From Legionella feeleii (GTDB lineage: Bacteria > Pseudomonadota > Gammaproteobacteria > Legionellales > Legionellaceae): a DNA stretch of 55,557 nucleotides. Positions 10,784 through 20,203 of this stretch are shown here, one piece after another (the first letter of the stretch is position 1; each line of letters starts with the position of its first letter). The DNA lies in assembly GCF_001467625.1 (NCBI RefSeq), contig NZ_LNYB01000085.1:165805-221361 (forward strand), read 5' to 3'. The notes below the pieces were generated by a model, which worked only from the letters and a program-made list of their open reading frames with translations, was not told the DNA's origin and made no database searches. A program made the position numbers and the translations under genes.

Positions 10784-11974
10784 TTAATTGTTCTCTTTGT
10801 GGTTTGGTGCTTTATCGGCGGCAGCCTTATTTTTTGTTTCTTCTACTTCCTCGGTTCTTACAGTCATACCTGGCTTTACCTTTTGTAGTCCCGATACGAT
10901 CAGTTTATCACCCTCTTTCAAACCACTACGAATTAACCATTGATCACCAATGGCCTGCTCCGTTATCAAGGTACGCTCAACCACTTTATTTTTGTCATCA
11001 ACCAGCAAAGCGGTTGCTTGCCCCTGAGCATTACGAGTAATACCTTGCTGGGGTGCTAAAATTGCCTCTACTTTAACCCCTTCCTGTATTCGTGCACGTA
11101 CAAACATACCAGGTAGAAGTACTTCCTTCGGATTGGGAAATATAGCACGCAAAGTAATAGAGCCTGTCGTTTCATCGACAGTCACATCTGAAAATTGTAG
11201 AGTTCCTTTTTCATTATAGAGTGTGCCATCTTCAAGCAACAAATCAACTACTACATTATCATCGCCTTTTGTTAGTATTCCTTTTTCCAATTGCCGTTTC
11301 AAATGTAAAAAATCTTTACTGGATTGAGTAACGTCAACATAAATTGGATCAAGTTGTTGTACGGAAGCCAGCGCCTCAGATTGGCTCGCTGTGACCAGTG
11401 CTCCCTCCGTAACACTCGATTTACCAATTCGTCCGCTAATTGGTGAATATACTTTGGTATAGTAGAGATTAATACGTGCGGTTTCCAACGCTGCTTTGGC
11501 CGCAACAACACTAGCCTCTGCCTGTTTTAAATTCGCCACAGCCGTATCATAATCCTGATGACTAACAAAGTTAGTGCTTAATAAAGGTTTATAGCGCTTG
11601 ACCGTTAAACTGTTAATTTCAACATTAGCCTCCGCTTTGGCTAGATCACCTTGAGCGCTATCATAGGCAGCCTGGTAAGTGGCAGGATCAATTTGGTACA
11701 ATGATTGGCCTGCCTTGACATCACTTCCCTCTACAAATTGACGCTTTAAAATAATACCACTTACCTGCGGTCTGACTTCCGCAACACGATAAGGGCGGGT
11801 GCGTCCAGGCAATTCTGTTGTAAGCGTTAACGGACGCGCTTTTAAAGTAACAATACCCACTTCGGGAGATGTATCAGCCTTTGTTGATTTATCATTCCCG
11901 CATCCCGACAGTAGGAACATGCTCTGACAAACTGCCAAAAGAGTTAATTGCATGAATCTACCGTTATACTTCAT
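10784..11974 (-). CDS. RND efflux periplasmic adaptor lipoprotein, AcrA/MexA type
   Basis: This 396-residue membrane fusion protein links the RND pump to an outer-membrane channel. A lipoprotein signal peptide ends in LLSGC, with the lipidated cysteine at residue 25. The lipoyl/biotinyl-like halves are visible in RPQVSGIILKRQFVEGSDVKAGQSLYQIDP and YYTKVYSPISGRIGKSSVTEGALV, separated by a helical hairpin (residues about 105-165). A beta-barrel domain and a membrane-proximal domain follow. It is upstream of, and 3 bp from, the pump gene. No regulator of the TetR/AcrR type lies next to it; the 246-bp space to the antiporter gene is divergent and should hold both promoters. Confidence 0.95.
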   Translation of the reverse strand: MKYNGRFMQLTLLAVCQSMFLLSGCGNDKSTKADTSPEVGIVTLKARPLTLTTELPGRTRPYRVAEVRPQVSGIILKRQFVEGSDVKAGQSLYQIDPATYQAAYDSAQGDLAKAEANVEINSLTVKRYKPLLSTNFVSHQDYDTAVANLKQAEASVVAAKAALETARINLYYTKVYSPISGRIGKSSVTEGALVTASQSEALASVQQLDPIYVDVTQSSKDFLHLKRQLEKGILTKGDDNVVVDLLLEDGTLYNEKGTLQFSDVTVDETTGSITLRAIFPNPKEVLLPGMFVRARIQEGVKVEAILAPQQGITRNAQGQATALLVDDKNKVVERTLITEQAIGDQWLIRSGLKEGDKLIVSGLQKVKPGMTVRTEEVEETKNKAAADKAPNHKENN

Positions 11975-12220
11975 TGAAAATCCTCAGTATATACAACTCC
12001 AAAAGGGGTTTAAGAATAACGCGCGAATTACTATATAACAATCTTAAGCGGATATAAAAAAATCATCAAATTTTTACCCTGGCAGTATTGTAGTTTTACT
12101 AACAGCCAAATAAGATGGAAATTGTATTAATTCTTTTCTTTTCAAGTAAAAGAGCCCCGAAAAGAGCATTTAAAATTCGCTCAAATAATCACGATATTTT
12201 CTTGGAGTCATGAAAAAACC

Positions 12221-13942
12221 ATGGAAAACGCTTTAGTTTGTCTTCTTCTCCTGTTTCTATTAGTGATCTCCGGAGTTATTTCCCGATTCACACCTTCGTT
12301 ACCCATACCTATCGTGCAAATTGCCTTGGGTGCTTTAGTTGCTATTGTTTTCCCTGATTTTCATATAGGTTTTAATCCCGAATTGTTCATGCTTCTTTTT
12401 ATTCCGCCTTTACTCTTTAATGATAGTTGGCGTTTCCCTAAACGGGAATTTTTATTAAATACAAGACCTATTGTCATGTTATCGATAGGCCTCGTATTTT
12501 TTACCGTGTTAGGACTTGGTTATCTCATGCACTGGCTGATTCCCTTTTTGCCTTTATCTGCCTCCTTTATCTTAGCTGCGGCACTCTCACCTACAGATGC
12601 TGTAGCCTTAAAATCAATGACTGCCAAGGTACAAATGCCTAAACGAATCATGCATATTTTGCAAGGAGAAGCTCTATTAAATGATGCCTCAGGCCTCGTT
12701 TCTTTCAAATTTGCCATAGCAGCTATGCTAACAGGTGTTTTTTCCCTGGGCAGTGCTACTGCCAGCCTCTTTTTAATTAGTCTTGGCGGATTAGGAATAG
12801 GTGCTATTCTCACATATCTATTTATTGCTTTACTCGGTCGCTTAAAACTTAAAAGCGATCATGAAACCACAACTGAAAATCTTTTATTATTACTATTACC
12901 TTTTGCAGCTTATCTTGCTGCAGAAAAACTTGGTTTCTCAGGGGTATTGGCCGCTGTTTCAGCCGGATTTACTATTGATAAAGCCGGATTTTTAGACCGG
13001 ACTATGGTAAGCATGCGTATTGAAGGACGTTTTGTCTGGGGTATGTTAGAAATTACGTTGAACGGTATTATCTTTATCCTGTTAGGTATCTATTTACCGA
13101 ATTCATTGAACTTACTTGCCAATACAGACTGCACTACAGGGCAATACCTGATGATTGTTGTCTTTATTACTTTGGCGCTGATTAGTCTGCGTGCCCTGTG
13201 GATTTACTTAACACTACCCTTTGAAGCTTTAATTGCACGTCGTCTTCATAAACCCTGGCACCGTCCTAATTTAAGAATAATTGCAGCAATTTCCCTGGGA
13301 GGAGTACGTGGAGCCATTGCTCTGGCAGCCATACTATCACTCCCTGAATTTATGCCTGATGGCATGCCTTTCCCAGCACGCAATCTATTGATTATAGTTG
13401 TTGTTGGCGTAGTTCTTTGCTCTTTGCTAATCAGCTCGATAATTTTGCCTTTAATCTTGCCAGGCTTAAATGCCCTCATTACCCATCCTACCAATGACGA
13501 GGAAAAAGAAGCGATTCTTGCTGCTGCAGAAGCAGGTATCCGGGCTATTGAAAATCGAGTGCAAACTTTAACAAATGATATGAATGAGCAAGATGCTGCC
13601 ATATGCATGCAGGTTGGCGGCTCATTAACAGCTAAACTTAATCAATTCATCGCCTCAAATGTTGGCACCGAAACTGAGAAAATAATGCATGTGATGGCCC
13701 TAACTTTTGAAGAAGAGTTACGCCTTGCAGCCTTGGAGGGCGCCCGGCAAGAATTACGTTTGCTAAGAAAACAGGGTAAAATTAATAATACAACGATGAT
13801 GGCTATTATTGCCAAACTTGATCTAAGACAAATTTCCTTAGTTGGTAGTCAGCGAAATTATGAGCTTCCTAAACAATCCGGACATCAATCTTTAACTGCG
13901 GAAGAAATGAATCAAGATCATTCCGTTATGGTTTATGATTAA
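12221..13942 (+). CDS. CPA1 family Na+/H+ antiporter (YjcE/NhaP-like)
   Basis: This 573-residue protein has about 12 hydrophobic segments up to residue 420 and a soluble C-terminal tail of about 150 residues, rich in E and A. Family motifs are LFIPPLLFNDSW, the ion-binding SPTDAVALKS, GEALLNDASGLVSF (ND motif of the CPA1 group) and LGGVRGAIALA. It exchanges monovalent cations for protons across the inner membrane and supports pH and salt homeostasis. E. coli YjcE is the nearest well-known relative by length and motif. The start at 12221 is preceded by GGAG (12204-12207) with a long spacing; an out-of-frame ATG at 12210 heads an 8-codon ORF that overlaps it. Confidence 0.92.
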   Translation: MENALVCLLLLFLLVISGVISRFTPSLPIPIVQIALGALVAIVFPDFHIGFNPELFMLLFIPPLLFNDSWRFPKREFLLNTRPIVMLSIGLVFFTVLGLGYLMHWLIPFLPLSASFILAAALSPTDAVALKSMTAKVQMPKRIMHILQGEALLNDASGLVSFKFAIAAMLTGVFSLGSATASLFLISLGGLGIGAILTYLFIALLGRLKLKSDHETTTENLLLLLLPFAAYLAAEKLGFSGVLAAVSAGFTIDKAGFLDRTMVSMRIEGRFVWGMLEITLNGIIFILLGIYLPNSLNLLANTDCTTGQYLMIVVFITLALISLRALWIYLTLPFEALIARRLHKPWHRPNLRIIAAISLGGVRGAIALAAILSLPEFMPDGMPFPARNLLIIVVVGVVLCSLLISSIILPLILPGLNALITHPTNDEEKEAILAAAEAGIRAIENRVQTLTNDMNEQDAAICMQVGGSLTAKLNQFIASNVGTETEKIMHVMALTFEEELRLAALEGARQELRLLRKQGKINNTTMMAIIAKLDLRQISLVGSQRNYELPKQSGHQSLTAEEMNQDHSVMVYD

Positions 13943-14138
13943 TGGTCTTCGTTGAGTCATCCTTTTAAAAAGCTGCTCACTTCCAATGAGAGGCGAGTGA
14001 CAAAAATTTTAAATGCTTATTATTTAATCATTGTATAATGAAAATTTCAGCCTTAGTACTTAACACGAGCTGGACACAGTAAAAGGGCATTATTATTCCT
14101 AACGAACTCAGGTTCCTTATTATTTTCTAGAGATAACC

Positions 14139-15389
14139 ATGGCGCAACCTTTAATTAATATCACCAGAAAACAAGCCTTGGTTTTTGCCGCTTTTTTAGT
14201 TCTGTATGAATTTTTAACCTATATTGCGAATGATATGATCATGCCTGGAATGATCAAGGTAATTGAATCATTTCACGGTCCAGAGTCTGCCGTTGCGACT
14301 TCGCTAACTGCCTATATGTTGGGTGGCGCCAGTTTACAATTATTCTTGGGTCCTATCTCAGATCGTTATGGACGACGCCCAGTGATGCTAGCAGGAGCCC
14401 TCTTCTTCTTTATTTGTACCTTATTGATTGCCAGTTCAAACTCTATCGATCAATTTCTTACTGCCCGTTTCTTCCAAGGTATGGGGTTGTGTTTTATCGG
14501 TGTTATTGGTTATGCCACTTTACAAGAAATTTTTGCAGAAATGGATGCTATACGCCTAATAGCCATTATGGCCAATGTCTCCATAACTGCTCCCTTATTA
14601 GGTCCACTTCTAGGCGCAACCTTTATTCATTTTTTCAGCTGGCGATTTATTTTTATTATTATCAGCATTTTTGCTCTCGTAGCCTTTTGGGGATTATGGC
14701 GGTTCATGCCCGAACCGGTTGGGCAAACCAAATCAGATGGAGAAAAAATCAAGCGCGTTTCATTATCGCCAAGGGTAATAGCTGCTAACTATAAAAACCT
14801 GATGATAAATTCGCCATTTATGCTAGGCTCCATTGCTCTCGGACTCATGGGTCTGCCTTGCCTTGCCTGGATTGCTCTAGCACCTGTTATTTTAATTGCC
14901 GATGCAAAATTATCTGTTATCCAATATGGTCTATGGCAAATACCTGTATTTGGTGCTTCTATTATTGGTAACTGGTATTTACAAAAATTAACCCATCGTT
15001 ACCCAGTAGAGAAAATATTACTCATTGGCTCAATTATTCTAGGGCTCGGCCTTGTAATCACTTTTATTTTACCGCTTTTATTCGGTAACTACTTTGTATG
15101 GTTAATGCCTGGACTCATTATTTATTTCTTTGCTTTAGGTATCGCTGGAGCTCCCATGAATCGCCTCATCCTTTTCTCAACACCAGTGAGCAAAGGAACT
15201 ACTTCTGCTCTTATGAGTATGATTAGTATGTGTGTCCAAGCAATTGGTATAGAGATAGCCAATTATTTATACAGCTCTCACAATAATAATGTTTTTGGTT
15301 TCTATTGCTCACTAATTGGTCTTGTTTACTTTATTTTGCTTGCCTCTACCTTTTCCTTTCCGAAAAATCATTCTAAAAAATCAATATAG
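14139..15389 (+). CDS. mdfA: MdfA-like MFS multidrug transporter
   Basis: This is a 416-residue, 12-TM major facilitator. The N-terminal block LVLYEFLTYIANDMIMPGM matches E. coli MdfA very closely, including the two membrane-embedded acidic residues E24 and D32 (E26 and D34 in MdfA) that couple proton and drug binding. The MFS signature loop reads GPISDRYGRRPVMLAG, and GMGLCFIGVIGYATLQE and MANVSITAPLLGPLLGA are also MdfA-like. The length is close to MdfA (410). It is preceded by 196 bp without a gene and followed 96 bp later by a glutathione transferase gene, so a shared role in chemical stress is possible but inferred. Confidence 0.9.
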   Translation: MAQPLINITRKQALVFAAFLVLYEFLTYIANDMIMPGMIKVIESFHGPESAVATSLTAYMLGGASLQLFLGPISDRYGRRPVMLAGALFFFICTLLIASSNSIDQFLTARFFQGMGLCFIGVIGYATLQEIFAEMDAIRLIAIMANVSITAPLLGPLLGATFIHFFSWRFIFIIISIFALVAFWGLWRFMPEPVGQTKSDGEKIKRVSLSPRVIAANYKNLMINSPFMLGSIALGLMGLPCLAWIALAPVILIADAKLSVIQYGLWQIPVFGASIIGNWYLQKLTHRYPVEKILLIGSIILGLGLVITFILPLLFGNYFVWLMPGLIIYFFALGIAGAPMNRLILFSTPVSKGTTSALMSMISMCVQAIGIEIANYLYSSHNNNVFGFYCSLIGLVYFILLASTFSFPKNHSKKSI

Positions 15390-15485
15390 CGACAATTGCC
15401 TTCAACAAGATACAGAAACAGACTTGTAGTTCTGCTCAAGGCGCGTTACAAATGTAGGGCAAACTACTCTACATAAGGACGAACG

Positions 15486-16094
15486 ATGAAATTATTTTTT
15501 GCACGAGGTGCTTGCTCATTGGTAATACGCATCATTATCAACGAAATCGGTCTTAAATGTGATTATGTATCCGTCGATCTGAAAACAAAAAAAACGGAAG
15601 ATAATAAAGATTATTTAGCAATCAATCCGAAAGGAGCTGTCCCCGCCCTCCAACTTGATGACGGTGAAATTATTACTGAAAATCTGGTTATCCAGCAATA
15701 TCTTGTTGATGAATATAAAGCAGACCAATTATGCCCCCCGATTGGAGATATCAATCGCTATCAAATACTTAGCTGGTCAAACTATATAACTACAGAATTA
15801 CATAAAAGTTTTGGAGCCCTTTTTAACCCTGCTATTACACAGGAGTTAAAAGATAAAATTTATATACCTGCCATTAAACAAAAACTGGAATTTATTGATA
15901 AACAACTGGCTCAACATCGTTACTTGGCAGGAAATCATTTTACCCTACCTGATGCCTATCTATTTGTGATGCTTACGTGGTCTACCAATTTTAAGATTGA
16001 TCTTACCGAATACTCGCATCTACCCGGCTACTTTCAAGAACTTCATAGTAGAGAATCAATTATGAAATCGCTTAAAGAAGAAGGATTTGCTTAA
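15486..16094 (+). CDS. gst: Beta-class glutathione S-transferase (GstA-like)
   Basis: This 202-residue cytosolic protein has the thioredoxin-like GST N-domain (residues 1-80) and an all-helical C-domain. The start MKLFFARGACSL contains Cys10, the residue that forms a mixed disulfide with glutathione in bacterial beta-class enzymes. NPKGAVPAL carries the conserved cis-proline, and the C-domain contains YITTELHKSFGALF and FTLPDAYLFVML with the capping Asp. The sequence follows E. coli GstA along its whole length (201 aa). AAGGACG just upstream of 15486 is a good ribosome binding site. A hairpin terminator follows the gene. Confidence 0.93.
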   Translation: MKLFFARGACSLVIRIIINEIGLKCDYVSVDLKTKKTEDNKDYLAINPKGAVPALQLDDGEIITENLVIQQYLVDEYKADQLCPPIGDINRYQILSWSNYITTELHKSFGALFNPAITQELKDKIYIPAIKQKLEFIDKQLAQHRYLAGNHFTLPDAYLFVMLTWSTNFKIDLTEYSHLPGYFQELHSRESIMKSLKEEGFA

Positions 16095-16107
16095 GCTGGT
16101 TTAGCAG

Positions 16108-16137
16108 CCTAGCCCAAAGCAAGGCTAGGTTTCTTTA
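16108..16137 (+). terminator. Rho-independent terminator after the GST gene
   Basis: CCTAGCC (16108-16114) pairs with GGCTAGG (16123-16129) around an 8-nt loop and is followed by TTTTCTTT. It starts 14 bp after the GST stop codon. Confidence 0.75.
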
Positions 16138-16173
16138 CCTACTTCGCGATAATAATAAAAGCCGCTCGCAGGC

Positions 16174-16214
16174 GTCGAAAAGGGCTGATTTACGGACAGT
16201 CAGCGCTTTTCGAC
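16174..16214. repeat. Inverted repeat between gst and the stress-protein gene
   Basis: GTCGAAAAG (16174-16182) and CTTTTCGAC (16206-16214) are perfect 9-bp arms. After one mismatch the inner GCTGA/TCAGC extends the stem. It lies 27 bp beyond the stop of the minus-strand universal stress gene, so it may end that transcript, but it lacks a clear T run. Confidence 0.5.
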
Positions 16215-16240
16215 CAACATACCGGAAATGTCAACAGATT

Positions 16241-16675
16241 TTAGGAACCCTGCACGTGGGGACGCACAATCAGTACATCACACTCTGCGCCATGCAGAAT
16301 GGCATTTGCCGTTGAACCCAACAATAAGGCGAGACCATGTTTACCGTGGCTACCGGTCACAATTAAATCAATTTTCTTTTCTTGAGCGACACGCAAAATT
16401 TCATTCTTGGTAGAACCAAATTCAATCATGCAGTGCGCACTATCCACTCCTAATTTCTTAGCTAAAGCCGCTAACTCTTTTTCAGCTTGCTCACGTATTG
16501 AAACCTCGACTTCTGCAAAACCAGCAAAACCTGGGTAAGCATAGGCAGGAATTGGTTCAACGACATGAACGAGAAGCAAATCAGCGCCATTTTCATCAGC
16601 AATTTTTTTTGCCTTGTGCGCCGCTCTCACTCCAACTTCATCGAAATCTGTTGCGAATAACACCCTTTTGTACAT
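16241..16675 (-). CDS. Universal stress protein, UspA family
   Basis: This 144-residue protein has the single Usp domain. It starts with the usual strand MYKRVLFATDFDE and ends with the ATP-binding pattern G-2x-G-9x-G(S/T), seen as GSHGKHGLALLLGSTAN, followed by the last strand CDVLIVRP. The ATP motif suggests an ATP-binding Usp rather than a true UspA-type member. It is a monocistronic gene with its promoter in the 150 bp before the riboswitch of the divergent transporter gene. GGAGAG directly upstream of the ATG is a strong ribosome binding site. Confidence 0.93.
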   Translation of the reverse strand: MYKRVLFATDFDEVGVRAAHKAKKIADENGADLLLVHVVEPIPAYAYPGFAGFAEVEVSIREQAEKELAALAKKLGVDSAHCMIEFGSTKNEILRVAQEKKIDLIVTGSHGKHGLALLLGSTANAILHGAECDVLIVRPHVQGS

Positions 16676-16831
16676 GATTCTCTCCTTGGCGACCTCTGGA
16701 TACTAAAGACTAGCAGAAAAATTTTTAATTTCCCATAAGAATCAGTTTACTATAAAATCGCTATCTCATGTAAGCCAAATTGAGAGTTAAAAAAGATTCA
16801 ACTCAACAGTTGACAAGGCTTATCCAGAAAT

Positions 16832-16995
16832 TAGGGGTGTCTTACTAGACTCTTTAAATACTACTCTGCAGTGGAGTATCGCTTCGCCAGTACGGTGCTG
16901 CATCTTTCCCACACGCAATGAGTTTTCTTATGAGTCTCTGGTAAGACTGAGATTATACCCATTGAACCTGTCGGGTCATGCCGTCGTAGGGATTG
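16832..16995 (+). promoter_or_regulatory. TPP (thiamine pyrophosphate) riboswitch
   Basis: The THI-box core is present: GGGGTG at 16834-16839; CTGAGATTATACCC starting at 16947, which matches the conserved CUGAGAnnAUACCC pyrimidine-sensing part; GAACCTG; and ATGCCG then CGTAGGGA ending at 16992, the pyrophosphate-sensing part. P3 is long: GTCTTAC (16839-16845) pairs with GTAAGAC, and AGACTC pairs with GAGTCT. About 75 nt of extra hairpin sequence lies between them. The final AGGG of the aptamer is also the ribosome binding site of the next gene, 7 nt before its ATG. Thiamine pyrophosphate binding should therefore hide the site and block translation. Confidence 0.93.
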
Positions 16996-16998
16996 TTA

Positions 16999-17595
16999 AT
17001 GTTGTTAGATTTATTTGGTGCATCTGTTTCATTATTGTCCACCTATTTTTTTATCCGCCTGGATAGTAAAGCCTGGCTAACCACGTTATTGGCCACTTGT
17101 TTAAATGGTTGGTTATATTGGCAAAAAGGTATTTATGCCGATATGCTGCTCGAGGCATTTTATTTCTTTAGCGTTTGCTATGGCTGGTATTTATGGCGTT
17201 TACCCGCAAAAGGGGATAAACCGTTCATTCTACAACTTTCGATAAAACAATGGCTTTTTGTTGGGGCTATTGTTGGCTTGTTCTACACTATTATTGCCAA
17301 GCTTCTGTTAACTTTTACTCATTCAAATGTCGCAGTACTGGACGCCCTGACAACTGCCTTAAGCCTGGTTGCACAAGGGCTCATGTGCTATAGAGCTATT
17401 GCGACGTGGATCCTCTGGTTTTTTACTGACGCACTGTACGCCTATCTGTATTTTCAGAAAGAGCTACCTTTCCATTTCTTATTAATGTTGTTATACACAA
17501 CAATGGCGATCACCGGTTACCTTAGTTGGGCAAGGCGGCGTGCGATTGAAAGCAAACCGCCTCATCTTATGATGACAGCTAGCCTAATTCCTTGA
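16999..17595 (+). CDS. pnuT: PnuC-family transporter, probably the thiamine importer PnuT
   Basis: This 198-residue membrane protein shows the PnuC signature (ATCLNGWLYWQKGIYADMLLEAFYFFSVCYGWYLW) and about 7 hydrophobic helices. Classical PnuC takes up nicotinamide riboside. Here the gene sits directly under a TPP riboswitch, the established marker of the PnuT subgroup, which moves unphosphorylated thiamine that is then trapped by phosphorylation. ATG 16999 was chosen because AGGG at 16988-16991 is correctly spaced; an in-frame TTG at 16993 would give two more residues but lies almost on that site. Its 3' end overlaps the 3' end of damX by 17 bp. Confidence 0.9.
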   Translation: MLLDLFGASVSLLSTYFFIRLDSKAWLTTLLATCLNGWLYWQKGIYADMLLEAFYFFSVCYGWYLWRLPAKGDKPFILQLSIKQWLFVGAIVGLFYTIIAKLLLTFTHSNVAVLDALTTALSLVAQGLMCYRAIATWILWFFTDALYAYLYFQKELPFHFLLMLLYTTMAITGYLSWARRRAIESKPPHLMMTASLIP

Positions 17596-19093
17596 GGCCG
17601 GATAAAGAACGAATCCAGGGCTTAAATCGTATCAAGTCGGTAGGCAAATTACTGACAACTGCTTTCGCTTGAGCAAATTGATCATATTCACCAAGAGTCA
17701 ACACATACCAATCCATACCCTGACGCTTTGTTAACCGTATTGCTGCATTCAGTTCGATATGATGAGTGCGCATAAAGCGCTTCAAATCATCCTGATTTTG
17801 GCTGGATTGCAATTGAATGGTATATTGCTCCTTTATCGTCTTATCCTTTATTACCTTTTCTTTTTCTGCTACTGATTGAGAAATTTTTTGCTTAAGCTGA
17901 GCATCAGAAATATTTTCCCTGACCGCCGGATTCTCACTCTCCACTCCAGTTAAAGACTGTCTTTGTAATGTTTTGGGAATAACGACAACTCTATCCATAA
18001 CAACGAGGGAGTCATCATTTCCGTCGTCATCATCAAGCACTATATTTGTTATCCTCTTCAAAGGAGGTGGCTGAACTGGCTGAACCTCTGCTGCAATATA
18101 CCAGGCCGGGATTTTACTGATCAATTCCTGCTCAATAACAGGCATCTCACTAGCCAACTCGGGTTCATTCTGTATCTGGGGCACCGCAGGAACAATTGAA
18201 AACAAGGGTTCCTCACTAATTACTGAAACTGGTTCAGGGAGATCTTGTTTGGGCGGCAAGAGCTTGTCGGGTGATACCAAATTTTGGTGTTGCCAGATAT
18301 AAACAGATACCAACACAGTAATTACCAAACTGGCTGCGATATTCATGCTTTTTGCAAATGATTTTTGCTTCACTCCTGCTTTCAACGATCCAGGGCAAAA
18401 ATAATTTATCATTTGACTATTAATCCGGGCGATATTACCCCCTGTTAACTGATAGAATTGTCCTAAGCGCTTATCCGTCATTGTTTTATCTAGTCGCTTT
18501 GGTGCGGGTAAGGAATGCAACAGATAGGTTTTCATCTCACTTTCTGTCAATACTCCAGGCTCTAAAGTATGAATCAATGGCTCAAATGAATCGGCTTTCA
18601 ATTTGTTTAAACTGGCTACGATAGAAAAATCTGAGACTAGACAAAAATGAAAGAAATTAGTTTCTTTTTGTTGCTGTAAAGCGATTAAAATATCCTGCAA
18701 TAGAACATCTGGTAAGTGTTGCGCTTCATCGATTATTACTAAAACATGCGCTTTACGTTCATTGATTTGATGTAAAATATTAGCAATCGTCGGTTCAGCA
18801 TCGTCCCTCAAATGAAAAATAGCAGCTAACTGGGCTAAAAAATCGGTCTGCGAGAATGGTGCAGTTGCGGTCATCACATGTGATTTAATAGACGTATCTA
18901 GACCAGCTTGCAACAAACCAATAAAGGTTGTTTTCCCTCCGCCCTGTTCCGCTAAGACAGTTAACATCTTGTTATTAAATAATACCAAATGATTGATAAA
19001 ATCAATTTTAGTCAGCCAAGAACTGGGTTTAAAAACATGTTTGGCACGTGGGCTCTCATCCTGAGTACCTGATTCGCTTGCCTCGTTATGCAT
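17579..19093 (-). CDS. damX: DamX-like protein: AAA ATPase plus SPOR domain
   Basis: This 504-residue protein has an N-terminal cytoplasmic AAA/ExeA-type ATPase: Walker A in EQGGGKTTF near residue 52 and Walker B in VLVIIDEAQHL near residue 117. One membrane helix follows (NIAASLVITVLVSVYIW, about residue 250), then a low-complexity periplasmic linker rich in P, E and V. The C-terminus is a SPOR domain (TIQLQSS...DWYVLTLGEYDQFAQAKAVVSNLP), which binds denuded septal peptidoglycan. It is the last gene after aroB with a 3-bp gap, the same order as aroK-aroB-damX in other gammaproteobacteria. A role at the division site is inferred from the family. Confidence 0.9.
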   Translation of the reverse strand: MHNEASESGTQDESPRAKHVFKPSSWLTKIDFINHLVLFNNKMLTVLAEQGGGKTTFIGLLQAGLDTSIKSHVMTATAPFSQTDFLAQLAAIFHLRDDAEPTIANILHQINERKAHVLVIIDEAQHLPDVLLQDILIALQQQKETNFFHFCLVSDFSIVASLNKLKADSFEPLIHTLEPGVLTESEMKTYLLHSLPAPKRLDKTMTDKRLGQFYQLTGGNIARINSQMINYFCPGSLKAGVKQKSFAKSMNIAASLVITVLVSVYIWQHQNLVSPDKLLPPKQDLPEPVSVISEEPLFSIVPAVPQIQNEPELASEMPVIEQELISKIPAWYIAAEVQPVQPPPLKRITNIVLDDDDGNDDSLVVMDRVVVIPKTLQRQSLTGVESENPAVRENISDAQLKQKISQSVAEKEKVIKDKTIKEQYTIQLQSSQNQDDLKRFMRTHHIELNAAIRLTKRQGMDWYVLTLGEYDQFAQAKAVVSNLPTDLIRFKPWIRSLSGLKELG

Positions 19094-19096
19094 TTC

Positions 19097-20203
19097 CTAA
19101 TCTCCTTCAACCGCGCGTTCCAACGTTGAACACAAAAGATTTTCCGGTACACAGTCTTCGATGTAACAGTTTCCTATTGTTTTCATAAGTATGAAGCGCA
19201 AGTTCTTGTTTTTGATTTTTTTGTCTTGTGACATTAAGTTACGTAAATCATTTAGATCAATATCGCTTGGAATCCTGTTTGGCAATTTAGCCATAGTTAA
19301 CAGGTTATCGATTAAAAGCAACGATTTTTCATCCAAACCAGCATGATAGTATGATAATAAAGCGGCACAATAAAGACCAATTGCTACTGCTTCACCATGC
19401 AACCAACGGCTATATTGCGAATAAGCTTCCAAAGCATGAGCAAAGGTATGACCGAGATTTAATAGAGCCCGCATCCCCTTTTCACGCTCATCCTCTTGCA
19501 CAAATTTGGCTTTTATTTGACAACAATACCCAATAATTTCCGGCAATTTTTCTGATTTTCTTAGATCAAGATCTTCCCGCAAAGCATTATAGATGAGCTC
19601 AAAAAACTCTCCACCAGCCAATAAGGCATGCTTAATTACTTCAGCAAGTCCTGCACGAAATTCACGTTCAGAAAGGGTTTGTAAAGTCTCTAAATCCATG
19701 ATGACTGCTTTAGGCTGATGAAAACTGCCAATCATATTTTTCGCTAATGGATGGTTGATAGCCGTTTTACCTCCAATGGAAGCATCAACTTGAGCAAGCA
19801 ATGTTGTTGGAATCTGTAAAAAATCTACACCACGCTGATAAGTAGCTGCTGCAAAACCAGTGATATCCCCTATAACGCCTCCACCCAAAGCGATTAAGGT
19901 AGTATCACGATGATGCTGTTTGGCAATCAATGTGTCGTAAATAGCAAATAAACTCTGTTGATTTTTAAACCCCTCGCCATCTTCGAGAATCACCACATCA
20001 CATTGTCTATCAGTGAATGCCGATTGAAGGTAATCAAGATAAAGGGGTGCAACCGTAGTATTTGTTACTACGAGTACCTGTTTACCGGAAATATAACGGC
20101 TCAATACCTCTTTATCAGTCAGGAAATTCCGCCCGATAATAATTGGATATTCATAGGTAGGCAACCGAATAACCAACTCCTGATATAAATCAAACTTCGC
20201 CAT
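19097..20203 (-). CDS. aroB: 3-dehydroquinate synthase
   Basis: This 368-residue, NAD- and metal-dependent enzyme performs the second step of the shikimate pathway, converting DAHP to 3-dehydroquinate. Visible motifs are [23 protein letters not shown] (NAD binding), [20 protein letters not shown], and the metal-ligand blocks [23 protein letters not shown] and LHGEAVAIG. Length matches E. coli AroB (362). It overlaps aroK by 14 bp and is followed closely by damX. Confidence 0.97.
   Translation of the reverse strand: MAKFDLYQELVIRLPTYEYPIIIGRNFLTDKEVLSRYISGKQVLVVTNTTVAPLYLDYLQSAFTDRQCDVVILEDGEGFKNQQSLFAIYDTLIAKQHHRDTTLIALGGGVIGDITGFAAATYQRGVDFLQIPTTLLAQVDASIGGKTAINHPLAKNMIGSFHQPKAVIMDLETLQTLSEREFRAGLAEVIKHALLAGGEFFELIYNALREDLDLRKSEKLPEIIGYCCQIKAKFVQEDEREKGMRALLNLGHTFAHALEAYSQYSRWLHGEAVAIGLYCAALLSYYHAGLDEKSLLLIDNLLTMAKLPNRIPSDIDLNDLRNLMSQDKKIKNKNLRFILMKTIGNCYIEDCVPENLLCSTLERAVEGD

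Noticed and set aside
12210-12236. Eight-codon ORF overlapping the antiporter start
   Set aside because: GGAG is only 2 nt from its ATG; it is most likely chance, with translation starting at 12221.
16993-16998. TTG at 16993 as start of the transporter
   Set aside because: It nearly touches the AGGG ribosome binding site formed by the riboswitch; ATG 16999 is correctly spaced.
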